NCBI RefSeq assembly: GCF_901933205.1
Contig: NC_044572.1
Location: 18,748,501 to 18,812,500, forward strand
Reading direction: 5' to 3'
DNA length: 64,000 bases
From: Camarhynchus parvulus
Taxonomy: Eukaryota; Chordata; Aves; Passeriformes; Thraupidae
Part shown: piece after piece, positions 54,301-62,200 of the stretch
How the letters are laid out: each line of letters begins with the position of its first letter
Numbering within the stretch: position 1 is the stretch's first letter
Translations under genes and position numbers: made by a program
The notes under the pieces: model-generated
The model's input: only the letters and a program-made list of their open reading frames with translations
What the model was told of the DNA's origin: nothing
The model's database searches: none

Positions 54301-57300
54301 TACAAGCGTATTTGAACATAAGTCTGCATATTTTAGTATTAATAAATAACATTTCTTAAACATCAGTAGGCTCCTCAAGTCCACACACTCACACATGTAC
54401 ATAGAAACAGATATCTGGAACTGTCAAACTATTAAAAAGTAAAATGGAAAGACTCCAGAGGTCTGATCCAAAACCTACTGCATTAACTGAGAAATTTCAA
54501 TGTTTTTCTTTTCTTGTTTGTTTTTTTAAAATCAAACCTCAAGTCACTTCCTTAAGGTTGTACTTCAGAGAACCTACAAGAAAGGAATGATCACTGGCTA
54601 CACAGTGAGAGACAGAACAAAAGAGGTTGGGCAGAAGAGTAATAGAAGCAGAAAAATATGGAGTCCTTCTTTATTCTCTAGAAGTAATATTTTCTAGTTT
54701 ATTCCAAAATGGACTGAATTCCTAGAAGGCACCTAAACAAACAGCAAAAGAAAACATTCCAGGAACTCAATGAAAAAAACCCACTAAATGTGCATGCTAT
54801 TTCTGGCAGAGGGGGAAAACCCACACGTCTATAAAGTAACCACTTATAAAAACATTTCCAGCTAGCACTTCTGTAACTGTGATTAAAACATTGTTTTAAT
54901 GAAATACAACCTACTTTTTGAACTACATGAAAATATTATTTCTAATGCTAATGGCAACTCAGAATAAAAAATAAGTCAGTAACATTTATTTATAGAATTT
55001 AATAAATACATACCAGTTTATTAAAATGGTATCTACAGTAGCCGCAGTATTGGACGTTATCTGCACCACTGCCTTCCTCTTCACAAAGAAGTCCTGCAAA
55101 CTGTGCACTAAAAATAAACCAGACAACATTCAAGGAAAGCCATTTTACACCAGTTTGTACCACAATATCACAGCTGATAACATATGGTTCCTTATATCTG
55201 CAATTAGTAAGAGATTTCCACACAAATAACTTCCAGTGGCATGTGAACACACAACCAACCTTTGTAGCCCAGGGAAAAACATATCTAATTCATATTTTGG
55301 CCTGTTGCCTTTTGTCAGAACCTTTAAGCCACTCACACAAGCTTACAGCTAGCACATCTACATCTACTATACAGCTACTTGCACAAATAAACAAAGCAAT
55401 CTACAATGACTCTTAGCTCAAATTCAAGCAAAAAAATTATCTAAGGAAAGAACAGCTTTTAACAAAAAACATACGAGAACTTGCGTACATGCGTCTGATC
55501 TGCCATGAAAATTACTGGGTTTTTTTAAATCTAACTTGAATTACATAGTAAATCAAACTGTATTTACGAGTTTAAAATACTGTGGCAGGCTAATCTCTTT
55601 TAAAAAGATCAACAATTACAAGTTGCACTGACTAGACTAATTATTACTTTATTCAAGTCTAATTTTTACAAAACAATTTTGCTTTTCACCATTTGTAATG
55701 TTGATATATTTTCTTTATCAAAACCAACTTAGATATTGACAAACCAAATATTTTTATATTTTCCATATCATTTTCATTCCCACATGTCAGAGTTTAGGAT
55801 TTTTCCTTTTGTTTCTTTCCCTTAGGGAATCTTCTCCCATATGTTGCTAGGAGACAACAACGACTGGGTACTTAAGAGGGAAAAAAGAAGTTGCCAAACT
55901 CGGGGGAGGAGGGCACCCGGCTGCGCTTCTCTTACCTGAGGGTTTCTCTGTGAGGGGCAGAGATAGCAGAGAATGGGTCTGGGGTAAAGGGGGCTGGGGA
56001 AAAGGGGGCTGGGGAAAAGGGGGCTGGGGAAAAGGGGGCTGGGGCAGCTGCTAGCTCTCCAGAGCTCTCGGCACAGGGAGGGGAGAGGCCGCAGTCGCTG
56101 TGGGGAGAATTCGCCACCACTGCGGGGTTCAGCCTCCTGCTGCCTTTCTTCTGCTGCACTGGGTCCTTGCTGGCACCTATCTCACCCAACAGGGAACCCT
56201 TCCCATCTGGCAGTGCTCAGGGGAAACCCCGCCACTCTCCCCATCCCTGTCCCGAGGGAGTCGCTCCCTGCCCTGCTCGGGAGGCCCGTGCCACTGCCCT
56301 GCCGCCCGCCCATCCTCTCTGCCACTACTCCTCGGTTTTTGCTACACTGCAGCCCCACAGCCCCTGCCTGCCCAGACATCCCCACGGTTCCAGCTACAGC
56401 TGCGGAGTTTCTGATACGTATTGAGAGGAATAGTGGATTTGTCTTTACAAACAAGCTGTGGGTCTGCTGGCAGATAAAGCTAGCACTGGGAGATAAAAGA
56501 AACAATGGCAAGGACTCCACTGATTGATGAATGGAAAAAGATATTTGCTTTTACAAATAAACTTTAGGTTTGTTGATAAATGAAATTAGACATTGAAAGG
56601 TGAAAGAAACAATGGAGATGAAAAACCTCTAAATTCCATAAGAATTAAAAATTAAAAGGGAGGGTTATACATTAGAGGGGAATCTCCTGGTATCAGGCAT
56701 TCTGGGCAGTCTGTACCTCTCAGGTACCTCAGCCAATGGGGAAAGAGAGAAGGGAGATGCAGACGGGAAATTAGGATAAAAAGGAGGCTGCGTCCTCCAA
56801 AAATCTGAGAGATCCCAGGGGAATGCTCCACGGCCTCTCCCTTTATTCGAATAAAGTAAAAGGACTCCTCTGTCTCCTTTTTGGACATAAACCTCTGGTG
56901 TTTGTGGATTAATTTTCCTAATAATCTCATCTACCACTCCAGGACTGTGCCCCCGTCCCTGCCGTTCCAGCTCGCTGCTCCCGAGGGTCCCACTGGAGCG
57001 CCAGGATCGATCGCCCCAAGGGGTTTGCAAAGCAAAGCCTCTCTTCTTTCCCTTCCCGTCTGGGCCAAGCCGCCATTACCGGGCCACGCTCCCCGAGCTG
57101 AGCACAGCGCCCCCGGGCAGGAGCCAGCAGCGCCCCTGCCGGCCGTGCCCGGAACTGCACCCACGGGGAAATGGCCTGAAGAGTGAGGCGAGACCGAGCG
57201 CTCACCGGGGCAGCCGGCTGGCTGGTCCTTTGGTTTGTTGTTGCTGCCGTTGTTTTTGTTTGTTTGTTTGTTTATTTGTTTGTTTGTTATACACACACAG

Positions 57301-59260
57301 ACTAGTAAAGAACTGTTATTCCTTTTCACATATCCTTGCCTGATAGACTCTTAATTCCAAAGTTATAATAATTCGGAGGGAGGGGAGTCATACTCTCCAT
57401 TCTAAGGGAGGCTCCTGCCTTCCTTGGCAGACACCTGTCTTTCAAACCAAGACACCATAATAATGCAACGTTACAGTCAAAATATACACGGGAGTATTTA
57501 AATTAAATAAGATTATATAATGTGGTTCATTTTCACAGATTTTTAAAAATACGTTCTTGGAAAACCCAGAAATACTAAATACATGCAAATCTACTACAGC
57601 TGATATCAACTAGAAAAAAGTAATTAAGAGGATGTCTTTAAGCAAAGATGTATTGTTTCTAAGCTTCTCTTACAAAAAAACATGCACTCAAGCTCATTTT
57701 TCATTAGACAATCATTCTGATAATCCCAATTTGAAACACCTTGTCCTGGATTTCTGGTAGTCTTCATGTTTTTCTTCCATTTTTTTTATTATTACAGAAA
57801 TCTCTAATTATCTCCAGCCATACTACTACTCTCCAGCTAGACATCATTTTGTAGTATAGACCATGTTTTTGAACCAAAACATTCTAAAAAGTGGCAAGAT
57901 AGCTATATTAATTTTCAACCTGAAGTCTCATGCTCTTCACAGCATTCAGGGTTTTGGAATAAAGTAAGAAGATGAAAAGGACTCTTGTATGTATCCAAGT
58001 GTTTGAACAGAAAGAGACCTTGTCATACAAGCGCTTGGATGTACACATTTTTTCACATCTGTAAGTAATCCCTTTACATGGTATGCACGCTTTGAGGAAC
58101 ACAATCCATTTTCACCATAAAAAGAAACTTGACAATGATCACATCCAATGAAAAATCAGATGCTTATGAAAGAATAAAACCTGCAAAGTAGTCAAGCAAT
58201 TTAAAAAAAAATGAAGAGCTCCCAAGATTATCAGCACCAAAACAATGGAATTAAACCCTTCAAGATCTCCACAAGACATACAAATTATCACTTGGGTACA
58301 CTGAAGAAAATACATTTAACTGGTCATGAAGCAGCATACTGGGGCAGTCATAAAACAGGTAAATCCACAGATTATGTAGCTAGACAGCCTAGATAAATCT
58401 GCCTGCTACTGTAAAATAACTCCTGCTGAAATTGAAGAAACAAATAATGCCTGCAAATTTTGGAGTGGAACTCTTTTTGCTTCCTTTTACCTGTTGCATG
58501 TGGTTTAATCTAATTATCTAGCCTCTTTTAGAAGTCCATAAAGTGAAACAAGCATCTCCTGAATGCAAGGAAAACTAAATATCTTAAAGTGGAATGAATC
58601 AGATGGTGGAGGACACAGCTTTTTTTCCTCCAGCAGTAACACATGAAATCTGAATACAGGATGATCTGTATCATTTAGATAAAACCAGTGAAGTGAGTTA
58701 CTCCCAAATGTTTGGAAATCCATACTGGAAAGGGTGAGTCTAGTGCCTTTTTACAGACAGCTCAGTAATTTTCCCACTGATTTACCAAAAGTATACATCA
58801 AAATCAGTTAGCAGGCAATACTAAAAAACAATGTCCTCATACTCCCGTATCCTATTAAACATCCTCTAAGAAAAATAAGCTAAGACCAAGAAAAAACTCC
58901 AAACTCCCCTATACTTATTCACAGGAGCACACCCCATTTAATACTACCCAAGGGAGTATTATCACACAGGTTCTGCAGCTCACAGCAAAATCTATGCTGC
59001 CACTACCGTATTGTTGGTAAACACTATTATAAAAACAAACCACTTTGCTGTATTTCTTTACTCAAAATATGTACTAAATAAGGAGCTTATTCATTACACT
59101 GTGTGAATTGATTCTTTCTGGAACATCAGAGATATTAAATAATAAAATATACTTACCATGTTACGTGAAAAGCTTGTCGACATCCATGTTTATTACATGT
59201 CATACAAGCACCAGTGGCTGCTCTACTTTCTCTGCCTTGTTCATCACAAATATAGCATGT
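8577..59260 (-). CDS. MLLT10: MLLT10 (AF10) internal coding region, seven exons, partial at both ends
   Basis: The minus strand carries exons at 59157-59260, 55014-55107, 52965-53060, 40798-40893, 35065-35320, 32473-33042 and 8577-8755. Each has an AG acceptor and GT donor. Joined they give 1395 nt, 465 codons without a stop, and every codon split across a junction resolves correctly. AF10 is a nuclear chromatin reader that binds histone H3 through its PHD module and recruits DOT1L for H3K79 methylation; human MLLT10 is a leukaemia fusion partner. The translation follows remembered human AF10 almost residue by residue in the ePHD and closely in the linker. The paralogue MLLT6 (AF17) fits much worse after the zinc fingers. 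Missing from the window are the first PHD finger upstream and the leucine zipper and Q-rich tail downstream. No promoter or native poly(A) site is expected here. Confidence 0.95.
10629..10668. repeat. Short tandem duplication
   Basis: aatgaaatatcacagcacct is followed at once by aatgaaatatcacacacc, a two-copy repeat of about 20 bp. Confidence 0.8.
13726..13761. repeat. (ATACAT)n-type simple repeat
   Basis: Imperfect units of atacat and atatac alternate. The YMYMYVY residues of the minus-strand frame come from it. Confidence 0.85.
16063..16118. repeat. (TA)n/(TG)n microsatellite
   Basis: ctctatatatgtgtgcatat is followed by an uninterrupted TATA run and gcatgtat. Confidence 0.9.
18705..18737 (-). 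CDS. MLLT10: Candidate 33-nt alternative micro-exon of MLLT10 (NAIHN type)
   Basis: In the large intron, minus strand, a GTAAGT donor follows codons AFVKLMNAIHN. In human AF10, from memory, the exon between VGS and GIYNSND ends FSELLNAIHN at the same phase. Taking the AAAAG acceptor gives a 33-nt exon that is phase 1 on both sides and keeps the frame (VGS-AFVKLMNAIHN-GIFSSNDV). Upstream lie CTTAAC at about -30 and a CCCTTTTTCTCCT tract, reasonable branch and pyrimidine elements, though A at -3 of the acceptor is unfavourable. Extending upstream to the mammalian 78-nt length meets an in-frame TGA and has no AG at the right place. It may be a shortened exon, a decayed one, or chance; similarity beyond the last 22 nt is weak. 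Confidence 0.35.
21239..21316. repeat. (TA)n/(TG)n microsatellite
   Basis: Alternating TATATA and TAGATATA runs with a central TGTGTGT, about 78 bp long. The open frame across it (YIYIYR type residues) is a product of the repeat. Confidence 0.9.
26730..26900 (-). mobile_element. Possible old CR1 fragment
   Basis: cttctcgtagctcttttctt followed by accatacacagtattcagag loosely resembles antisense CR1 (tgcacacagtattcaagatg). Similarity is weak, and no reading frame survives. Confidence 0.25.
27104..27228 (-). mobile_element. tRNA-Ile/CR1 SINE (TguSINE1-like)
   Basis: On the minus strand the element opens with a tRNA-like head. The A box is within TGCTCAGTTGGTCAGAGC (27206-27223), a degraded anticodon arm sits around GGTGCTCTTAACACC, and a B-box-like AGCTTTGATCC is at 27170-27180. 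It then passes into a CR1 tail with GTTGGACTCAG and GTGGGTCCCTTCCAA and an ATTCTGTG-like 3' end. tRNA-Ile head plus CR1 tail is the structure of TguSINE1, a passerine SINE. The acceptor stem is lost, so it is not a tRNA gene. Confidence 0.75.
32473..33042 (-). CDS. MLLT10: MLLT10 exon: large Ser-rich exon with canonical AT hook
   Basis: This 570-nt exon, phase 1 at both ends, has a TCTCCTTTTAG acceptor and GTAGGC donor. It begins GSFLGTPGSIKSSSGSSVQS, continues SPQDFLSFTDTDL, DVHKGEAGSQEGGVN and YKRAQTSGLEEE, then the basic KKRKGNKQSKHGPGRPKGNK. The last contains a canonical AT hook (GRP core, 32643-32668) flanked by a nuclear localisation signal. It ends SPTLLRNGSLQSLSVGSSPVGS. These blocks match AF10 from memory, including HGPGRPKG, which is shared with AF17. 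The exon encodes a long disordered linker; insertions and substitutions concentrate between the conserved blocks. Its final G is the first base of the next codon, so the identity of the following exon decides Gly, Ala or Glu there. Confidence 0.95.
33043..35064 (-). other. MLLT10: MLLT10 intron, 2.0 kb
   Basis: This is AT-rich unique sequence with a 13-bp tandem duplication (TGTTCATAGTG unit) near 34487-34512. Nothing else was recognised. Confidence 0.8.
35065..35320 (-). CDS. MLLT10: MLLT10 exon: Ser/Gly-rich linker with AT-hook-like RGRKPG
   Basis: This 256-nt exon starts at phase 0 after a TGCCAG acceptor and ends one base into a Gly codon. It encodes TYTSTSNNSMSGSLKRLED, then ARFTNANFQEV, a Lys-rich SKGKKSAGHSSGQ, and RGRKPGAGRNPG (about 35109-35136). 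The RGRKPG core resembles an AT hook that could touch the DNA minor groove; that role is inferred. Alignment to remembered AF10 is clear along the whole exon, with scattered substitutions between ARFTNANF and the KGKK stretch. The donor reads AAG|GTACTG and departs from consensus at +4 and +5, so it is weak compared with the other donors here. Read-through would stop two codons later, after GTDC. Confidence 0.93.
37096..37121. repeat. Perfect inverted repeat, 10-bp arms, 6-nt loop
   Basis: agctctgtac - agatca - gtacagagct lies immediately beside the LTR-type repeat that starts at about 37123. Confidence 0.9.
37123..37985 (+). mobile_element. Avian LTR-type repeat fragment with 45-bp internal periodicity
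   Basis: The block with repeated cccatgggatggactc / gctggagcagg motifs, followed by gacaaactgaccacaacccTCA and a C-rich stretch, resembles the U3 part of a common avian ERVL-type LTR. The expected 3' half, with its AATAAA and terminal CCACA, is absent, so the copy looks truncated. Between about 37440 and 37820 five degenerate units of roughly 45 bp can be aligned. The multiple-of-three period keeps frames open on both strands (216 codons minus, 107 plus). Family assignment is from memory. Confidence 0.55.
38987..39012. repeat. A-rich run
   Basis: Two A-runs separated by one G, in unique intronic context. No SINE or LINE body was recognised upstream to make it a retroposon tail. Confidence 0.85.
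40798..40893 (-). CDS. MLLT10: MLLT10 exon: lysine-rich segment (YKEKDKHKQK)
   Basis: This 96-nt, 32-codon symmetrical phase-0 exon has a CAACTTACAG acceptor and GTAAGT donor. It encodes KYKEKDKHKQKYKKQ followed by SESSPSLVPSLTVTTEK. With the end of the preceding exon (EKEKK) it makes a continuous charged Lys/Glu/Asp stretch that fits a nuclear localisation signal or a short charged helix. The human form, from memory, has KHKKQPEPSPALVPSLTVTTEK, so this species shows Y for H, S for P and S for A. It lies between the ePHD and the AT-hook-like segment of the next exon. Confidence 0.94.
45646..45669. repeat. Palindrome, 11-bp arms, 2-nt centre
   Basis: tatcatttaac - tc - gttaaatgata is perfectly self-complementary and intronic. 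Confidence 0.9.
45669..45700. repeat. 16-bp tandem duplication
   Basis: atttacacctatttgt is followed directly by atttacacctatttgc. It abuts the 45646-45669 palindrome. Confidence 0.9.
46682..46702. repeat. CAG/CTG palindrome
   Basis: tgcagcagca - g - tgctgctgca has 10-bp perfect arms and one central base. It is intronic. Confidence 0.9.
47540..48129 (+). mobile_element. Avian ERVL-like solo LTR, antisense to MLLT10
   Basis: It begins TGCTGGTTTTGAATGGTATA and continues with the block TTTTGGATTTGTGCTGAAAA, which I recognise from a widespread avian ERVL LTR. A TATATAA box lies at 47804-47810 and an ATTAAA poly(A) signal at 47991-47996, in the correct order for a plus-strand LTR (U3, R, U5). 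The 3' end is eroded; CACA at 48126-48129 is the best terminus. No flanking internal region or second LTR is present. The minus-strand open frame at 47642-47974 is an antisense by-product. Confidence 0.7.
52965..53060 (-). CDS. MLLT10: MLLT10 exon: basic segment after the ePHD
   Basis: This 96-nt, 32-codon exon is phase 0 at both ends, with a CTTTTTAG acceptor and GTAAGT donor. It begins KKSKRGSNRSYDQ, continues through SLSDSSSHSQDKHH and ends EKEKK. The Lys/Arg-rich start is a plausible nuclear localisation or nucleic-acid contact segment; the Ser-rich centre is typical of the disordered linker. The match to remembered human AF10 is essentially complete, so the exon is under strong constraint. 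Because it is symmetrical, skipping it would keep the frame. The splice to the next exon spans a 12-kb intron. Confidence 0.95.
53061..55013 (-). other. MLLT10: MLLT10 intron, 1.95 kb
   Basis: This is short intronic sequence with no recognised repeat family except an A-run near 54069-54083. No coding sequence is supported. Confidence 0.85.
55014..55107 (-). CDS. MLLT10: MLLT10 exon: extended PHD finger, C-terminal half
   Basis: This 94-nt exon starts with the T that completes the Cys codon of the previous exon and ends at phase 0. The acceptor is TTTTTAG and the donor GTATGT. It encodes AQFAGLLCEEEG, then ADNVQYCGYCRYHFNKL. The YCGYC pair supplies the last Cys ligands of the ePHD, and AQFAGLLCEEE is a signature of the AF10 family (AF17 has AQMAGLLCEEE). 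Relative to remembered human protein, N-to-S in EEEG(S)GADN, K-to-R in CGYC(R)YH and S-to-N in YHF(N)KL are conservative changes. A solo LTR in the same transcriptional orientation ends 678 bp upstream. Confidence 0.96.
55981..56040. repeat. 15-bp tandem repeat, four units, inside the LTR
   Basis: The plus-strand unit ggggaaaagggggct is repeated four times; the first copy carries t for a at position 5. Because 15 is a multiple of three, the minus strand reads a repeating SPAPF pentapeptide in an open frame (55932-56189), which accounts for that frame without invoking a gene. Confidence 0.95.
56435..56621. repeat. Diverged internal direct duplication in the LTR
   Basis: Segment 56435-56514 and segment 56541-56621 align along their length. 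Both share a ttt.ctttacaaa start, a ggt.tg.tg central block and an a.aagaaacaatgg end, offset by about 106 bp. This indicates an old tandem duplication within the LTR. Confidence 0.75.
57256..57289. repeat. (GTTT)n simple repeat
   Basis: About eight GTTT units with one A interruption lie inside the solo LTR. Confidence 0.9.
59157..59260 (-). CDS. MLLT10: MLLT10 exon: extended PHD finger, first half
   Basis: This 104-nt exon starts at phase 0 after an acceptor reading TTTGATAG and ends two bases into a codon before a consensus GTAAGT donor. It encodes TCYICDEQGRES, ACMTCNKHGC and QAFHVTC. The visible zinc ligands are C-x2-C, a second C-x2-C, H-x2-C and H-x2-C, the C4HC3 pattern of the second (extended) PHD of AF10/AF17/BRPF proteins. 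In AF10 this module reads unmodified H3K27 in the H3 tail (family knowledge). ESR replaces the remembered human ESK; otherwise it is nearly identical. The last Cys codon is split TG|T with the next exon. The preceding exon, expected to end in YNK, was not found up to base 64000. Confidence 0.96.
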
Positions 59261-62200
59261 CTATCAAAGAGAAAATACTTAATTTGATAAGAAGTATACA
59301 AACAAATTCTGTGTTACAGGAGATCCTAGGCTGAGAACTACTAGATTTTGCAGCTAAGCTGGTTTAAGAACTTCTTTATGAAAGTCTAATCATGCTTGTT
59401 AGCAAAAGGAGATCACCTGGTAGGCTCTTGGAATTTGTGAACACTTCACCAATGTTAAGGCAGTACAATTACTCATTTGCTTACATTCCATACCATTGTC
59501 AACCAGCCAAAGGGTTAAACAGCCAAGGGTTAATAGCATTAGGCTTCCCAACTGTCCTTGCTTTCAAGTTTGCATTTATGTCCTTTAAAGTCTCAATCAT
59601 TTTCATATTCATTTAATATAACCTGTATTTGTGGAATTCAGAAACATCAGACTGAGTGCCTAATGGTTTAATATGCCATATAGTGTGTATATACATATAT
59701 ATATCTACACAATTACAAAAAAGCCTGCAAACTTGAAATTTTATTTGTACATTTGGTGCAAAGAATTTTCCAAGTGTCATAGCATGTTTCAATATTCATA
59801 TGATGCTTAGCTACTTTTAATTAAATTGGTGTTTAACCAAACTCTGCATTGTTTGGATGACTACTTCAGTATGACCTGGACAGCCCTATAAACATCTTGT
59901 AAATTAATCAATCAAGAACCTTCTGTAAATAAAGCTTGAATGAGTATACTAAACACATTCCAACCTCCAAAACAAGCTATTTAGTACCTGGAAATCTTTT
60001 CACAGCATTTCTATTAATTTATTTCTTTTACTGGGATGCCATGGCAATTTTTAATCTTTTCAAAAACATTCTTAGTAAAACAGAATAAAGAAATTTTCAA
60101 TATCCAAATTCTTCCTCACTATTCAATACTTTTTCTTTTTTTAAACAAGTGGCTGATAAATATGGATACATACTGTATGGAAGCTTACTACTAGAAAAGT
60201 ATTACTACAATCTCTCACCAGCGTTCCAGGGAAAAACGTGAGGCAAAACTAAATCTCTTTTCACTTTTTCCTGTCCTAATTACTGAAAGAGCATTTAGAG
60301 AGATTCTGTATCATATCACATTCATGTGTAAAATTTAACAATTTAAGAAGAGATTCTTAATGAAAGTATCACCCAGTACTAAGGTGGATTAAATGTTTAT
60401 TTTTATATGAGAGAACTTTACTGAGTCTATCTAACATTAAACATTAAGGACACTCCTACCTCTGTAGAAACCCCATTATAAGATCCTTAATGAGAAAAGA
60501 GAAACTTCTTTATGCCAAAAAATAAAATTGTCTCTATTTTAATTGACTTACAATTTTATCATAACCTCCTTTCAGTGAAGGAGAGAATGAGTAGAATAAT
60601 AAATGCAAACAACATCAATCATGGGTAGCAGAAAACATGGTGGAAAAAAACGGACCAGGAGACCACTGAATTTTTTTTTAGAATTATATAACGCAAAACC
60701 ATTCTTAGACAGGAAAATGAGTGGAATTCTGAGATCAGAATAGCCTGCTATAGAAGTTTTAAGAACAACATTTAACAGGAGGTGTCAGCTAACTAAAGCA
60801 TTTGTGTTAATATGCAAGACTTGAAGGTAGGAGAGTTATTCTTGTACAGTTTCCACACTACTTTAAAAGCTGATATATCCTAAAATCATACCCTATAACC
60901 TAACATTTACAAGATCAGAAAGGGGATAATCCTACTTAATTCTTTGCCTTGCTTCTTTTGTACCTCAAGGTGGTGAACACTGATAATTCAGTTGTTTGAC
61001 AGGGTCTGAGACTGGCTGCTTTTTAGCTTTCCATACCATGACCTGACACATTTAGATTTTAGGAATGAACAAGGTCATGATCTATCAACCTCATATGAGT
61101 CACTATATTAAGTGGAAGTAACTTCAAAGTAAGATACCTCTATAAACAGAAAGTTCAATAAACCTCATAAAACTCAATCTCCAATTACTTTCTGGTTTTT
61201 TCAGCGTTTTGTTTCAAGTTTTACAGTTTTTTTCCTCATTGAAGAAAAGCAATACAAGCATTCCACTTAGTAGAGATGTAGACTCCCATTTTTCAGTATT
61301 TACCCTACATGTAGGGTCTCTGTTTTGGGACCTCTTAGAACAATTTACAGTAAAATGACTAAAAAATGACTACAAGCTACATTATTAACAAGTTTAAATG
61401 CCACATGGTGGACTGACCACGCATTTTAAGAAGCTCAAAGAACTTTCCTACAATAGTCATGAGAAGCATTAAACCTGTTTCCTAGTATTCCATATGAAAC
61501 AGGGACAAAGAAGGTTCCAACAGTCAGTAAGTTCTCTACCGCTGGGCTTCTCGTATTTGTACCTTCTCTTAGACACACAAACAATTCCAGAAGCCTGAAA
61601 ACCTTTGCCTTTCTTTCACAAAGGAAGACTTGCATGTATTTGCAAATCCATACAAATGCTACTCCTCTGAAGCCTCTGAAATGTGGAAGTTTAGAACTGT
61701 GTCCTACAACCTACAGCTGCACTCTTCTTCAAAGCTCTTAAGGAAAGAGAGTACTCTCCCAAATTCACTGGAAAAGAAGCAAAAGCTTTTGATTCAGCAA
61801 GGAAATTTTACTCAGAAACAAAACAAATATCTTACTTCCTTTAAAGGCAAAATATATATTTTGCACAGCTGTCACAACCTTCAAAGATTCAAAGTGTAAA
61901 CCTTCTTTGCAAAAGCAAAGATAGAAGGGAAGGTAAGACAAAAAAAAATTATAAGGCAAAAAGTAATTTCAGAAATAGTTTACTCATAACAGCTACCCAA
62001 TGGCATTCTCTGATCACAAAATCAAACCTAGGAATTGTACAGAAATTTCTCATTGTTGCAGCAAGTACTGAAAGAAAAGTTTGCCAGCTGTATTCACTAC
62101 AAGGCAAATGAAGAAACTCCAAATGCACTTATCTTTAAATCAGTTCTTAAAAGACATTCCTAAAAGCAGTCATTATATAAAATTATCACATAGTTTCAAA

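Larger units (their letters stand above)
55785..57454 (-). mobile_element. Passerine-type solo LTR, about 1.67 kb, sense to MLLT10
   Basis: Read on the minus strand it begins TGTCTTGGTTTGAAAGACAG and ends CTAAACTCTGACA, the TG...CA termini of an LTR. The flanking pentamers ccaca (55780-55784) and ccata (57455-57459) could be a 5-bp target duplication with one change. The opening matches an LTR family I remember as very common in zebra finch and other songbirds (ERVL/ERVK-type Tgu LTRs); the exact family is not certain. It is much richer in GC and CpG than the intron. Internally it has a 15-bp tandem repeat, a diverged duplication of about 80 bp, a (GTTT)n tract and a TTCGAATAAA palindrome. 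Several open frames cross it, but none looks like a retroviral protein, and no internal gag/pol region is present. Confidence 0.75.
55108..59156 (-). other. MLLT10: MLLT10 intron within the ePHD coding region
   Basis: This 4.05-kb intron splits the zinc-finger module at the Cys codon TG|T. Its central 1.67 kb (55785-57454) is a solo LTR. Outside the LTR I see unique AT-rich sequence without recognisable genes. Confidence 0.85.

Noticed and set aside
56760..56930. A plus-strand LTR read from CCAAT, GGATAAAAAGG and AATAAAG
   Set aside because: These plus-strand signals look like U3-R order, but the outer TG...CA ends and the remembered family consensus put the element on the minus strand. The hexamer is a palindrome present on both strands.
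56665..57030. 121-codon minus-strand frame inside the LTR (VDEIIRKINPQTPEVYVQKG start) as a retroviral protein
   Set aside because: It lies wholly inside the TG...CA-bounded LTR and shows no gag, pol or env motif. It reads as LTR sequence that happens to stay open.
8577..59260. The gene could be MLLT6 (AF17) instead of MLLT10
   Set aside because: The segments AQFAGLLCEEEG, YKEKDKHKQK, SPQDFLSFTD and SNDVAVSFPN are AF10-type. AF17 has AQMAGLLCEEE, Gly-rich inserts after the ePHD and IYTSNKD.
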